Shown: positions 1 to 8,476 of the stretch, piece by piece
Layout of the letters: each line of letters opens with the position of its first letter
Numbering within the stretch: the stretch's first letter is position 1
DNA from: Stagonosporopsis chrysanthemi
Lineage: Eukaryota > Ascomycota > Dothideomycetes > Pleosporales > Didymellaceae
Assembly: GCA_022560025.1 (NCBI GenBank)
Contig: JAFISE010000199.1
Span: 1 to 51,861 of the forward strand
Reading direction: 5' to 3'
DNA: 51,861 nt
The notes under the pieces: model-generated
The model's input: only the letters and a program-made list of their open reading frames with translations
What the model was told of the DNA's origin: nothing
The model's database searches: none
Made by a program: the position numbers and the translations under genes

Positions 1-53
1 CTATTGTACGTGGCTCTACAACCTCATTTGTGTTGGCTACCAAAAGCGTTGAA

Positions 54-89
54 CCGTGCATTGGTTGAATCCGTGCATTGGGTGCACGG
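54..89. repeat. Heptamer direct and inverted repeat upstream of the WD40 gene
   Basis: CCGTGCA occurs at 54-60 and 71-77. Its inverted copy TGCACGG lies at 83-89, so 71-89 can form a 7-bp stem with a 5-nt loop. It sits about 110 bp before the ATG of the WD40 gene. It could be a promoter element or a 5' leader hairpin; nothing else shows its role. The rest of 1-197 shows no gene. Confidence 0.5.
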
Positions 90-197
90 ACACGGTACGC
101 CAGACGCCAGCCCGCGCAGCCGACGTCATCTTCGCTCTCGAGTCACAGTGAGCTTCAACCTTCAGGCAACCTCCACGCACAAAGCATGTAGGCGCAT

Positions 198-1586
198 ATG
201 ACCACCCAACAGCACTTGCTCGACCGCGCCTACGGCTTCGCACACCATGATGTTCTTAAACGCGCGACCGCGACCAGTCTCGTATATGCGCTGCAGCCGG
301 CCGCCGTGACATTCAGCCAGCGGTTGCCTCTAGCAGACGACCCTCATGCGCGCATCCCAGCCCACGTCGCAGGTGTGAATACCTTGACGATTGACAAGTT
401 CGAAGGACGCTACCTCCTTTCGGGCGGCGCAGATTCGTCCATCGCGATATGGGATCTCGAAGCCGAACCAGCCAGCACCGAGAGCGGCGAGACCTACCTC
501 CCGCTCTCAGCAGTCAACAAGACGGCAAAGGAACACAAGCTCGGCATCACGCAGCTCAGCTTCTATCCCTTTGACTCGCTCGCGTTCCTCACCTCTTCCT
601 ACGACCACACAGTCAAGCTCTTCTCCAGCGAGACGCTGGAAGCCTCGGCCTCGTTCGACCTCGACGCCGTCGTCTACAACATCGCCCTCTCGCCCATTGC
701 TTCGCACCTGCTCATCGCCTGCGCAACCCAGGGCCCAAATGTCCGCCTTATCGACCTGCGTTCCGGCGCAACAACACACAGCCTCGCCGGCCACACGGGC
801 GCCGTGCTCTCCACAGCCTGGAGCCCCGTGACCGAGCACCTCCTCGCCTCGGGCGCAACAGACGGCACAGTGCGCTTTTGGGACATCCGCCGCAGCGTGG
901 GCTCGCTGGGCTCGCTGAACCTCGAGGACTCGACTGGTCGCGCGGGCGCACTCACGCACTCGTACACGCCGGCGCACGGAGCCCGGCAAGCGCACCGCGG
1001 CGCGGTCAACGGGCTGGTGTGGACGGACGACGGACGCCACCTCGTCTCGGCGGGCCACGACGCGCGCATCCGCGTCTGGGACACTGCGACGCAGGCCAAC
1101 ACGCTCGCCAACTTCGGCCCCATGGTCAAGAATACGGGGCTCGCGCCGTGCATCCCCGTTCTGCCGCCCGCCCACCTCTTTCCCGCCCACGCAGACACGC
1201 TGTTCTACCCCAATGAGCACGAGGTGCTGATGTACGAGCTGTTCGAGGGCAAGCTGCTGCGGCGCATGCGGCGGCCCGAGGTGGCGCGGCGCGCTGCTGA
1301 TGGCGCTGCTGCCCATGGCGCGAGCGGTAAAGGCCAGCGCAATGCGAAAGACCGCGTCACGAGTCTAGCGTGGCGCGCGCACGACGTGGAGATGTATTCT
1401 GCGCACGCGGACGGGAGCGTGTGCGCGTGGAAGCCGCGGACGGAGGAGGATGAGCAGGTGGATGAGGAGGAGAGGGTGGAGGAGGAAGAACGGGACGAGG
1501 GGCGGAAGAGGAAGAGGGATGTGCTGGATGATATCTACAAAGGGTTTATGAAGAAGAACATCACGTTTGGGGGGCTGGGGATGTAG
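198..1586 (+). CDS. rad28: WD40 repeat protein, CSA/ERCC8 (Rad28) family
   Basis: Single-exon gene of 462 aa. WD-type blades end in IAIWDLE, TVKLFSSE, NVRLIDLR, TVRFWDIR, IRVWDTAT and VCAWKPR, which suits a seven-blade propeller. The C-terminal tail is strongly acidic, then basic (RKRKRDVLDDIYKGFMKKN), then a short hydrophobic end; this tail after the propeller matches the CSA/Rad28 family. CSA is the substrate receptor of a CUL4-DDB1 ubiquitin ligase in transcription-coupled nucleotide excision repair, in the nucleus. That role is inferred from the family. The ATG at 198 is the first in frame. The gene converges on the hypothetical gene at 1756-3153. Other WD40 families remain possible because blades are generic, but the tail supports CSA. 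Confidence 0.78.
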   Translation: MTTQQHLLDRAYGFAHHDVLKRATATSLVYALQPAAVTFSQRLPLADDPHARIPAHVAGVNTLTIDKFEGRYLLSGGADSSIAIWDLEAEPASTESGETYLPLSAVNKTAKEHKLGITQLSFYPFDSLAFLTSSYDHTVKLFSSETLEASASFDLDAVVYNIALSPIASHLLIACATQGPNVRLIDLRSGATTHSLAGHTGAVLSTAWSPVTEHLLASGATDGTVRFWDIRRSVGSLGSLNLEDSTGRAGALTHSYTPAHGARQAHRGAVNGLVWTDDGRHLVSAGHDARIRVWDTATQANTLANFGPMVKNTGLAPCIPVLPPAHLFPAHADTLFYPNEHEVLMYELFEGKLLRRMRRPEVARRAADGAAAHGASGKGQRNAKDRVTSLAWRAHDVEMYSAHADGSVCAWKPRTEEDEQVDEEERVEEEERDEGRKRKRDVLDDIYKGFMKKNITFGGLGM

Positions 1587-1755
1587 TTCTGTTGAGATCT
1601 CAAGGGATGAGGGGGAGGGTAGTCGCTGGGTTGCGTGATCGTTCAATCGTAAATTCGTAGCTCTATCAGGGTCGCTCATGCACTGCTGTCTCCATCTCTA
1701 TGCCATGCCATCCCATTACACATGCAGCTGTACCTTCTCCACTCCATCCACCATC

Positions 1756-3153
1756 CTACCCGAAATGCGGCAAACGGGCAGGCACAAACACATCCTCTCC
1801 ACCCGGTCTTCTGACCGCCGTGACAGGCCTTTCTATCTCATCGTCATCATCATCATCTTCTTCCTCCTGCCTGCCCTCCCCAAAGCTCGGAAAGGGTACC
1901 ACATCCTCCGGCGTCCTTAGCGACTCACTCGCAGGACTGCGTATCAGAGGGGAAACAGGGTCGCGCACTTCGGCCATCTGGGCCTCATCGGGGGTAACGT
2001 TGAGATGGCTCGGTCTCGTCTCGGCGACGCTGGGAGGGAGATCGGTGGGCGCCAACCCGCGCTGGACAGCAAGCTGCTGGGCCTGGACCCTCCTGCGGTC
2101 CAGCTCGGCCTCTTCCTCGCGGCGGAGGCGGTCCTCTTGCGCATGCAGCTCGTCCAGCGAGGGGACGTCGAGTTCCTCAATGGTGGCATTCGGCGCTCGC
2201 TGCACGCCGTCGTCGTCGCTCTTCTTGCCGCTGCTCACGGTGCGCGAGCTGGCGCGGCGGCTGGGGCGCTTGCTGTTGCTCCGCGTGTTCTTGCCGCTGC
2301 CCGAGTGGGCGCTCTTGGTGCTGTCGTCCCACTGGCCGGTGGTGCGGCGCTCGAGGGCAATGGTGAACTCGTCGTCGAGGGGCACGGCGTCGTCGAGCTC
2401 GTCCTCGGAGGGGAAGATGTCGCCGCGCGAGGACAGCGAGTCGGTGGTGTGGCCCGAGGTGTGGGTGTTGCTGCGGGCGCGGCCGTGGATCTTGTTGCTG
2501 CTGCTGTTCTTGTAGTCGCTGCCGTGGTGGTCCTCTTCGCTGTCTTCGATGAGCGGCTGCTCCTCCTCGACGCTGCGGCGGAGGGCGCCGGGGTGGTCGA
2601 TCAGGTCTGCGGCGCTGGGCTTGTAGCGCAGGCCCTTGCCGCCGACGTTGAAGGGCAGGCGGCCCAGGAAGCCGAAGTAGGAGGAGCTCGGGATGATGGT
2701 CGGGTCCTGGGCGTCGCGGGCCTGGGCGGTGCTCTTGCGGCGGGCGGCGTCGAAGCGCGGGTCGCGGGCGCGCTGGGCGTAGCTCATGCCGCGCTGGCGG
2801 CCGGGCTGCTCGGTGGCGCCGTAGTTGCTGGCGGAGCCGAGGAAGCGCTCGAGGTTGTCGTTGCCCCAGCCCAGCAGCCCGTCGTGCTCGTCGTGCTCCC
2901 AGTCGTCGTAGAAGTCGAAGCTCAGCTCCGCCCGCCCGCGCGACCGCCCCCTGTGCCGGCGGCGGTCGCCCGACGACGGCAGGCACGGCGCCGTGACGGC
3001 ATTGCAGCAATTGGTCACGGCCGCGACGCACGGGTTGACGTAGCGCTGCGTGAACCCGTAGATGTTCTCGGCCGCCGTCTCGTTGGCGTGCTCGAGGTTC
3101 TCCGAGATGTGCTGGATGGTGCGGTTCCAGCGCGGGTCGCCGCGACGGTACAT
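1756..3153 (-). CDS. Conserved fungal-type hypothetical protein, low complexity
   Basis: 465 aa, one exon. The frame stays open upstream to a GTG at 3246, but the first ATG is at 3153 and is taken as the start. The N-terminus (MYRRGDPRWNRTIQHISE) looks ordered and contains a Cys-rich stretch, VAAVTNCCNAVTAPCLP, near residues 53-69. The middle has a GFLGRLPFNVGGKGLRYKPS block followed by a patch ending EEEQPLIEDSEED. The rest is Ser/Arg/Asp-rich and probably disordered, with a charged helix (EDRLRREEEAELDRRR) and a six-Asp run near the C-terminus. I do not recognise a domain and assign no function. The coding strand is very GC-rich, which leaves a long antisense frame open. A hexanucleotide tandem repeat directly abuts the start codon. 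Confidence 0.7.
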   Translation of the reverse strand: MYRRGDPRWNRTIQHISENLEHANETAAENIYGFTQRYVNPCVAAVTNCCNAVTAPCLPSSGDRRRHRGRSRGRAELSFDFYDDWEHDEHDGLLGWGNDNLERFLGSASNYGATEQPGRQRGMSYAQRARDPRFDAARRKSTAQARDAQDPTIIPSSSYFGFLGRLPFNVGGKGLRYKPSAADLIDHPGALRRSVEEEQPLIEDSEEDHHGSDYKNSSSNKIHGRARSNTHTSGHTTDSLSSRGDIFPSEDELDDAVPLDDEFTIALERRTTGQWDDSTKSAHSGSGKNTRSNSKRPSRRASSRTVSSGKKSDDDGVQRAPNATIEELDVPSLDELHAQEDRLRREEEAELDRRRVQAQQLAVQRGLAPTDLPPSVAETRPSHLNVTPDEAQMAEVRDPVSPLIRSPASESLRTPEDVVPFPSFGEGRQEEEDDDDDDEIERPVTAVRRPGGEDVFVPARLPHFG

Positions 3154-3154
3154 G

Positions 3155-3214
3155 GCGACGGCGACGGTGACGGCGACGGTGACGGCGACGGTGACGGTGA
3201 CGGTGACGGTGACG
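3155..3214. repeat. Hexanucleotide tandem repeat (GYGACG), 10 copies
   Basis: Ten uninterrupted copies of GCGACG or GTGACG, followed by a degenerate GTGAGG. The array ends 1 bp before the start codon of the minus-strand hypothetical gene at 3153. On that gene's strand it reads as CGTCAC/CGTCGC repeats in the immediate 5' leader. Translated in frame it would give alternating Thr-Val and Ala-Val, but no ATG lies upstream to use it. Confidence 0.9.
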
Positions 3215-3468
3215 GTGAGGCGCGGGCGCAGGTGCAACACGAACACGATGGGTTGGCTGCAGCGTGCGCGGTCGGCGCAGGGGCTCAGGTGATGGGCGGG
3301 CGCATGTAGGTGGGCGCAGGGAGCGGCAGCAGGGTCATGTACTGCACCGGTGTGCTTGTGGGATGTGATGACGCCGTTGGGTCCCTTGCGGCTTCATTCA
3401 CCCGAGCATGGCCCGATTCGCGTCTGCCCCACGTCCAGCAAGCCTCAGCACCACGTCTCTCAGCCACT

Positions 3469-4690
3469 ATGCGCTACGTCCGCTTCCTCAAAACGCCACG
3501 CATCACCACCGAGAAGGGCACCAAGCGAAGCCAGGTCTACTGCCTCGTCACCATCACATCGGACCTGGGCGACTCCACCCTCCCCTACGATGCTGACCTA
3601 GTAGCCGAATTGGTATCCCCGGAACGTGACTTCCAGGGCGATGAAATCCTGCTCGAGCGCAGCATCAAATGGACTGCCGGCCTGCGCACGCTGGCCATCA
3701 CACTGCCCCTGAAAACCTGCCATACCTCAGGTCCACTACGCGTCCGCATTGGCACAAAGCCAAAAGCACCACATGACACTTTTGAAGAGCTTTCTGAGCC
3801 AGAATCGCAAGGCATCGTCTCAGTATGGAGCGCACCGTTCAATGCACAAGGGGGGAAAGAAGCCATCAAGCTAGTTGAGCGGCGCTTCAAGATCGCGCAC
3901 CGCACAATCCGCGTCTGGGAAGAGACGGGCGAAAGCATAGCCCGTCACCTATGGTACGCCCCCCCCCCCCTCTCTCTCTGCCCTCGCACGCACGCACGCA
4001 CGCCTCCCTTCCCGCGACTAACGACCAAGGGACGCCGGCATCGCCCTCTCAAGCCACCTTGGTGCCCTCACAACGCCCAACGCGGATCCACTCTGCGCGG
4101 CCCTGGGCCTGCCCTCCTCGCGGGTCCCCAACGCCCCTCTCTCCGTCCTGGAACTGGGCACCGGCTGCGGCATCGTGGGGGCCACCCTTGCATCCCTCCT
4201 GCCCGACTGCCACGTGACGCTGACAGATCTGCCCGAGGCGCAGGAGATTGTCTCGCGCAACATCAGCAGCGACGTCGTCGAGCTGGGCAAGGGCTCGCAG
4301 TTGACGTTTGAGGAGCTGGACTGGGACGCCGAACTGCCTGCCTGGCTCGCTGACTCACACAGCGCGACTCTGGACTTGGTGGTTGCGGCCGATTGCACCT
4401 ATAACTCGGACAGCAGGTACGATGACGACCTTTATTTGCTGAGTACGTTTGGATGACTGATGTGGTGTAGTCCTGCGCTGGTCAACACACTGAGTCGCTT
4501 GGCTGCCGTGCATAGCAAACTCGTTGTTGCAATAGCAATGAAGATGCGGCACGATAGTGAGCGAGTGTTTTTCGATCTGATGGACGATGCTGGGTTCGAG
4601 GAGACGGCATTGCTGGAGTGGCCGCTGCCGGGCGATGTTGCCCTAGGCGAGGAGAAGGTTTATCTCCACGTCTATCGGCATGCGGCTTGA
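3469..4690 (+). CDS. METTL21/Efm-type protein-lysine N-methyltransferase
   Basis: Three exons, 3469-3953, 4030-4416 and 4471-4690, giving 363 aa. Intron 1 (76 nt) joins TG to G for Trp, restoring LWDAGIALSSHL; it has a GACTAAC branch site. Intron 2 (54 nt) joins AG to T, giving DCTYNSDSSPALVNTL. The SAM-binding motif I is VLELGTGCGIVGATLA, followed by TDLPEAQ and the family signature AADCTYN. These place it in the Methyltransf_16 family, whose fungal members methylate lysines on translation elongation factors. The exact substrate cannot be read here; an Efm2-like enzyme is my best guess. An N-terminal domain of about 150 aa precedes the Rossmann fold. The gene converges on the FAD monooxygenase. 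Intron 1 is unusual for its simple repeats. Confidence 0.82.
3959..4003. repeat. Poly-C, TC and GCAC microsatellites inside an intron
   Basis: Twelve C (3959-3970), then TC repeats (3971-3978), then four GCAC units from 3986. All lie in the first intron of the methyltransferase gene, starting 5 nt after the GT donor. Confidence 0.9.
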
Positions 4691-5007
4691 TGCTTGAGCT
4701 CCCCGAGCTTTGGCAGTAGAACAACTGATGCGACCATGTTAGAATTCGAGGTATCCGGGCCACCATAAGGAACGCGACTCCATCAAAGCTGAGAAACCCT
4801 CCCGCTAGCGAACAAGATGTGTATTAGCGGCCACCAGGGCCTGCTTTTATTGTCAGCTCCATTCATCCTTGCGTGTCTAACATCTCCCTGTGTTTTCTCA
4901 AAACGTCCCCTCACATGCTGTATGTGTGCCCCATTTCCCTGCCATGCATGTACTACACCTCTTCTGTGTTACCCCTTATTACCTTGCCATTTCTTGCCGC
5001 AGCACGT
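4691..5007. other. Convergent intergenic spacer
   Basis: Lies between the 3' ends of the methyltransferase and the FAD monooxygenase. It is pyrimidine-rich with many short TC and T runs, consistent with two 3' untranslated regions. I see no gene or structured element. Confidence 0.6.
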
Positions 5008-6460
5008 CTACGCCTCTACCCCGCGAAGCAGCTCTGCAGTCCTCTCCTCCACCATCCTAACGTCCGCATCCAGGTCGTGTGTCCAAAGCCACTCGAACCT
5101 GGTATTGAGGTTCGCCAGCGCCTGCTCTACGCTTAAATCCCCGCCCGTCACAGGATCTCTCAAGTTGTACACCTCTCCACACTCCCGCGCAGTGCGGACC
5201 TGCTTCTGCGCTCGCGGCCGCCGGATCTCGTCGTAGGCTTGGAATGCTGCTTGGATCGCTCTGGTACGGGCGGGCGAGGCGGCGTTGAGTGTGTTTGCTG
5301 AAGTCGTATCGTATACTCTTCCGAGGGCGTGCGTGAGCATGAGAGCGTCTTCGAGGCCTTGGCCGGCACCGGCCCCTTGGTGGGGTCCGCTTGCGTGAGC
5401 GACGTCGCCAAGGAGGCAACTCAGGGAGTTGTAGTAGGTTGGGGTGTTTGGATGGTCGAAAATCGCCCATCGGGTGGGTTTGATGAGCTACAGAATGTCA
5501 GACATTGTATTGAAGGAAGCTTTGCAGTGGATGCTGGAGCTCTTCAATGGTCTTGATAGCCATCTCCTGCAGATGATATCTATGCAACTTCACGAAAATG
5601 TTTGTACGTACCTCCAATAGATCCAGCAGCCGACTATCAAGTCTCACGTCTGTGAAGTCTTCCAACATCGTCTCCCTTGCCACGTCCTGTGTATTTTTGC
5701 AGTATTGCCAAGGTTCGGGATCTCTCCTGAACGCAACGACGTTTACTTGTTTGCCTTCACTGATCGGGTAAGTTGACATATTTGAGTTCTGGCTCATATA
5801 CATCTTCGCATCTGTAGCAAGATGTCCCAAGATCTCCTTTGCCTTCTCCATGGGAAGAACTGTCCGGTAGACATATTTGTGTGTGTATTGCGGTTCGACG
5901 TATTGCGGGTATTGTTCACCAAGAACAACGCGCCTCGTGAGGCCTTTGATGCCGTCGCAACCAATCACCGCGGCGTGTGTCGCAACCCGGCCATCGGCGA
6001 AGGTCAAGGTGACTCGATCCTGATGCTCTTCGATGCTAGTGACACCCCGATCGAACCGAACAGCGTCTCTGTCAATGAAGCTTGTCATTATATCCAGAAG
6101 GTCTTTTCTGTGAGCACCAGTCCTCTCAAAATACGGTGCTCCCCACTCGCCGTGGCCCCACCACCTCTCACCTTCGCCCAGACCGTCCTCCATACGCATT
6201 GCCTCCATCATAACATGCTTTTTCTCAGGCATGAGATTACCTGTAGCGATCTCCATGTACATGTCGCGAAATCGCTTGTCGATGAGATCCATGGCTCGGA
6301 GAGCATTCGTGCCGAGTCCTACACCAGCACCAATCGTCGAGAATGCTGAGGCGGATTCGTAGATGGTGAAGGGTACCTCTCGATGTGAAAGACCTATTGC
6401 AAGAGCCAGTCCACCAATACCTGCTCCGACAATAGCTATGTCGAATTGTTGGTCAGCCAT
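5008..6460 (-). CDS. FAD-dependent monooxygenase, salicylate-hydroxylase-like
   Basis: Two exons, 6460-5612 and 5487-5008, giving 442 aa. The 124-nt intron has a GTACGT donor and a CTGTAG acceptor, and its removal joins LLDLLE to LIKPTRWAIFDHP. The N-terminal dinucleotide-binding motif is IVGAGIGGLALAIGL (GxGxxG), the middle DG motif is GCDGIKGLTR, and the C-terminal FAD motif is GDVAHASGPHQGAGAGQ, followed by GLEDAL. All three class A flavoprotein monooxygenase motifs are therefore present and in order. Fungal relatives hydroxylate salicylate or other aromatic acids using NAD(P)H, usually in the cytosol; the substrate here is unknown. Length fits the family. No aromatic-ring cleavage gene lies beside it. 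Confidence 0.85.
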
Positions 6461-8476
6461 GCTGTCAATTTCGTCAGCCAGACGGTAGGGGAAAGCTGAT
6501 GCTGCCAGTGTTCTCAGTCCTCCTAGAGGTCGGAAGATTCAAGGGCCACCCCCTCTATCAAAGGGTCAGTCCATTGGACGTGCGAACCCATGCTGTCGGC
6601 AGCCCTCATGCGAAGCCCTGGGCTAACCTGACCGCGTGGAGATGCTTTGTGAGAGCTGCGTAAGGTGAGCCCCCACATTGACACGGCCCCACTGGCCCAG
6701 GTCTTTGGTAGGTGTCCGGACGTAGTAACGAAAAGTTATCATCACACACAGTGCTGACAGGGTAGAGTGAAACAACCTTTGAACGTCCTGCGCACGGGTC
6801 GAAGGACATACGTCGCGTTCGCAGTCGCATTCGCCTCTCATCCAATAAGAACAGCATGTCCCGCCATTCGTGTCCATGTCCGCAAGGGTGAACAGCCCAC
6901 ATCTGACGGGAAGTTGTCCGAGAAACAAGACTTCCAGGCCAGGCCGACTTACTGCCAGTGCTGCCACGCATTCATGCAATATCTAGGCAAAACCACTTGT
7001 GACTTGACCACCTTCCGCGTTGACCTGCCAGACCGCACGTTAGGTCCAGCTGCACGATAGCTATTGATCCCGGACGAGGGCCACATCAGACCAACGGTAT
7101 TTGTCAAACTGAAGTCCTCGGAGGCACCGCACTGACAATAGACTCCGAGGATTTGGTCACCTCTTCCAATCGCTGTCCATGCATTTAATTGGCGGGGACA
7201 AAAAGCAACATAAGGACTGCGTGTCGTTACATTCAAAGTAGCAAACGGCTCGCGCATGCGCGTTAACGCTTCGGATGGCTCGGTGTCGCGTCAGATAGCC
7301 CGAGCTATCCCTGAGTATATTGCTCTTTGCAACCCCGCGGGTTGTGTCTAACAGTCGACCTTACACCGATCACGGTAGGACATTTCAGAGCCATCACGAC
7401 TTTGACTGCAGAACACCACTACCGACCATAGGACCAAAGGCGCGTCCTGTTTCAGCCCCTCGGACTGGGAACCGCGCCTATGGCGATCTGGAACTTCTGG
7501 CGAAGCCTTCCATGCGTAATCCCGTCGTATTTCTACGTTCGGGCAGCAACAACTCATATCAAGGCCTTACTGACTCGCGGAACGAACGCACGGAGACCAA
7601 GCCGATTGCCCACATTTTTGTCAAGGACATACCAGATTGCGTCATTCGATGGACACCTGGCTTTGTTGACTGAAGCTCTGTCGAAAAAAACGTTTGGACG
7701 ACCGCTATGGCGACTGTCTCGGTACAATCAAGTTGCATTCGGTGATTGCGATCTCGGAGAAGGCTTGGAAACGATCGTCACAGGCGTTACGGCGGTCAGT
7801 GCAGCCTGAGCCGGAATAGCATCTCCACAACGCTTGACAGTCAACGCTTGACAGTCAACGCTTGACAGTAGGAGGCAGCTGGGGTTAAGGTTGGTGATGC
7901 CGTCATAGTTAGCTGTGGCTTAAGACCTTTCGTCCACGCAAGAAGCATAGCAAGAGGATGTGAGCTTCGATAGATGGGCGACGCAACCCGGGAAAAGAGC
8001 AAGCCAAACATCGACGATGAGCCGGGCTATCGACCCTGCCATGGACGACTGATACTCAAAAGATAAGCCAAGAATTCGCACCTCGAGAGTGGCCGAACGA
8101 TGTATGGGCGACAAGGACCTTGCTGCACTCGAACACAACGACGCGCCCGCGAGAAGGTATAAATTCCATGTCGGAAAAGTGGTCGGGAGAGAGGAATGCA
8201 TGGCAATGCAGAATCCGGGGCGAACCGTCCCCATGTTGATGCAGCTGCAAGTTGCCGATACATACCGAGGCAGCTTGAGATGGTGCAGATGGAGTCTGTG
8301 GACTGCCACAAAGTGGTCTAGCCCGTGGATGTTGCCGTAACCCAGCAGCCTTGAAGCCCTGCATTCGACATTCGGACGGCTGCACTCGTGCTGTTCGATT
8401 TCACTGCCTCCTTACACGCCTCAATGCCCTCCGCCGCCGTGGACCGCTGCCGCCTCGCCGATCGCTCGTCGCCGCC
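6461..8476. other. Gene-poor interval upstream of the Zn2Cys6 gene
   Basis: About 2 kb between two divergent genes. No frame shows a recognisable protein; the longest frames (about 120 codons) have no domain. It contains a three-copy 14-bp repeat (7828-7869), a short hairpin GATAGC-CCGA-GCTATC at 7286-7301, and a TATAAAT at 8158-8164, about 310 bp before the transcription factor ATG. The last 300 bp are probably promoter and 5' leader. Confidence 0.55.
7828..7869. repeat. Tandem repeat, 14 bp x 3
   Basis: Three exact copies of CAACGCTTGACAGT in tandem, inside the gene-poor gap between the monooxygenase and the Zn2Cys6 factor. Confidence 0.92.

Noticed and set aside
507..1316. 269-codon antisense frame in the WD40 gene
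   Set aside because: Shadow of a clear WD40 protein; no domain.
2005..3309. 434-codon plus-strand frame opposite the hypothetical gene
   Set aside because: Composition is almost all Ala, Val, Gly and Leu, as expected from the complement of a GC-rich gene; the minus-strand frame has a more protein-like N-terminus.
7401..7500. Possible dispersed 5S rRNA (CGACCATAGG-like start)
   Set aside because: The following bases do not match 5S rRNA; only a short word is shared.
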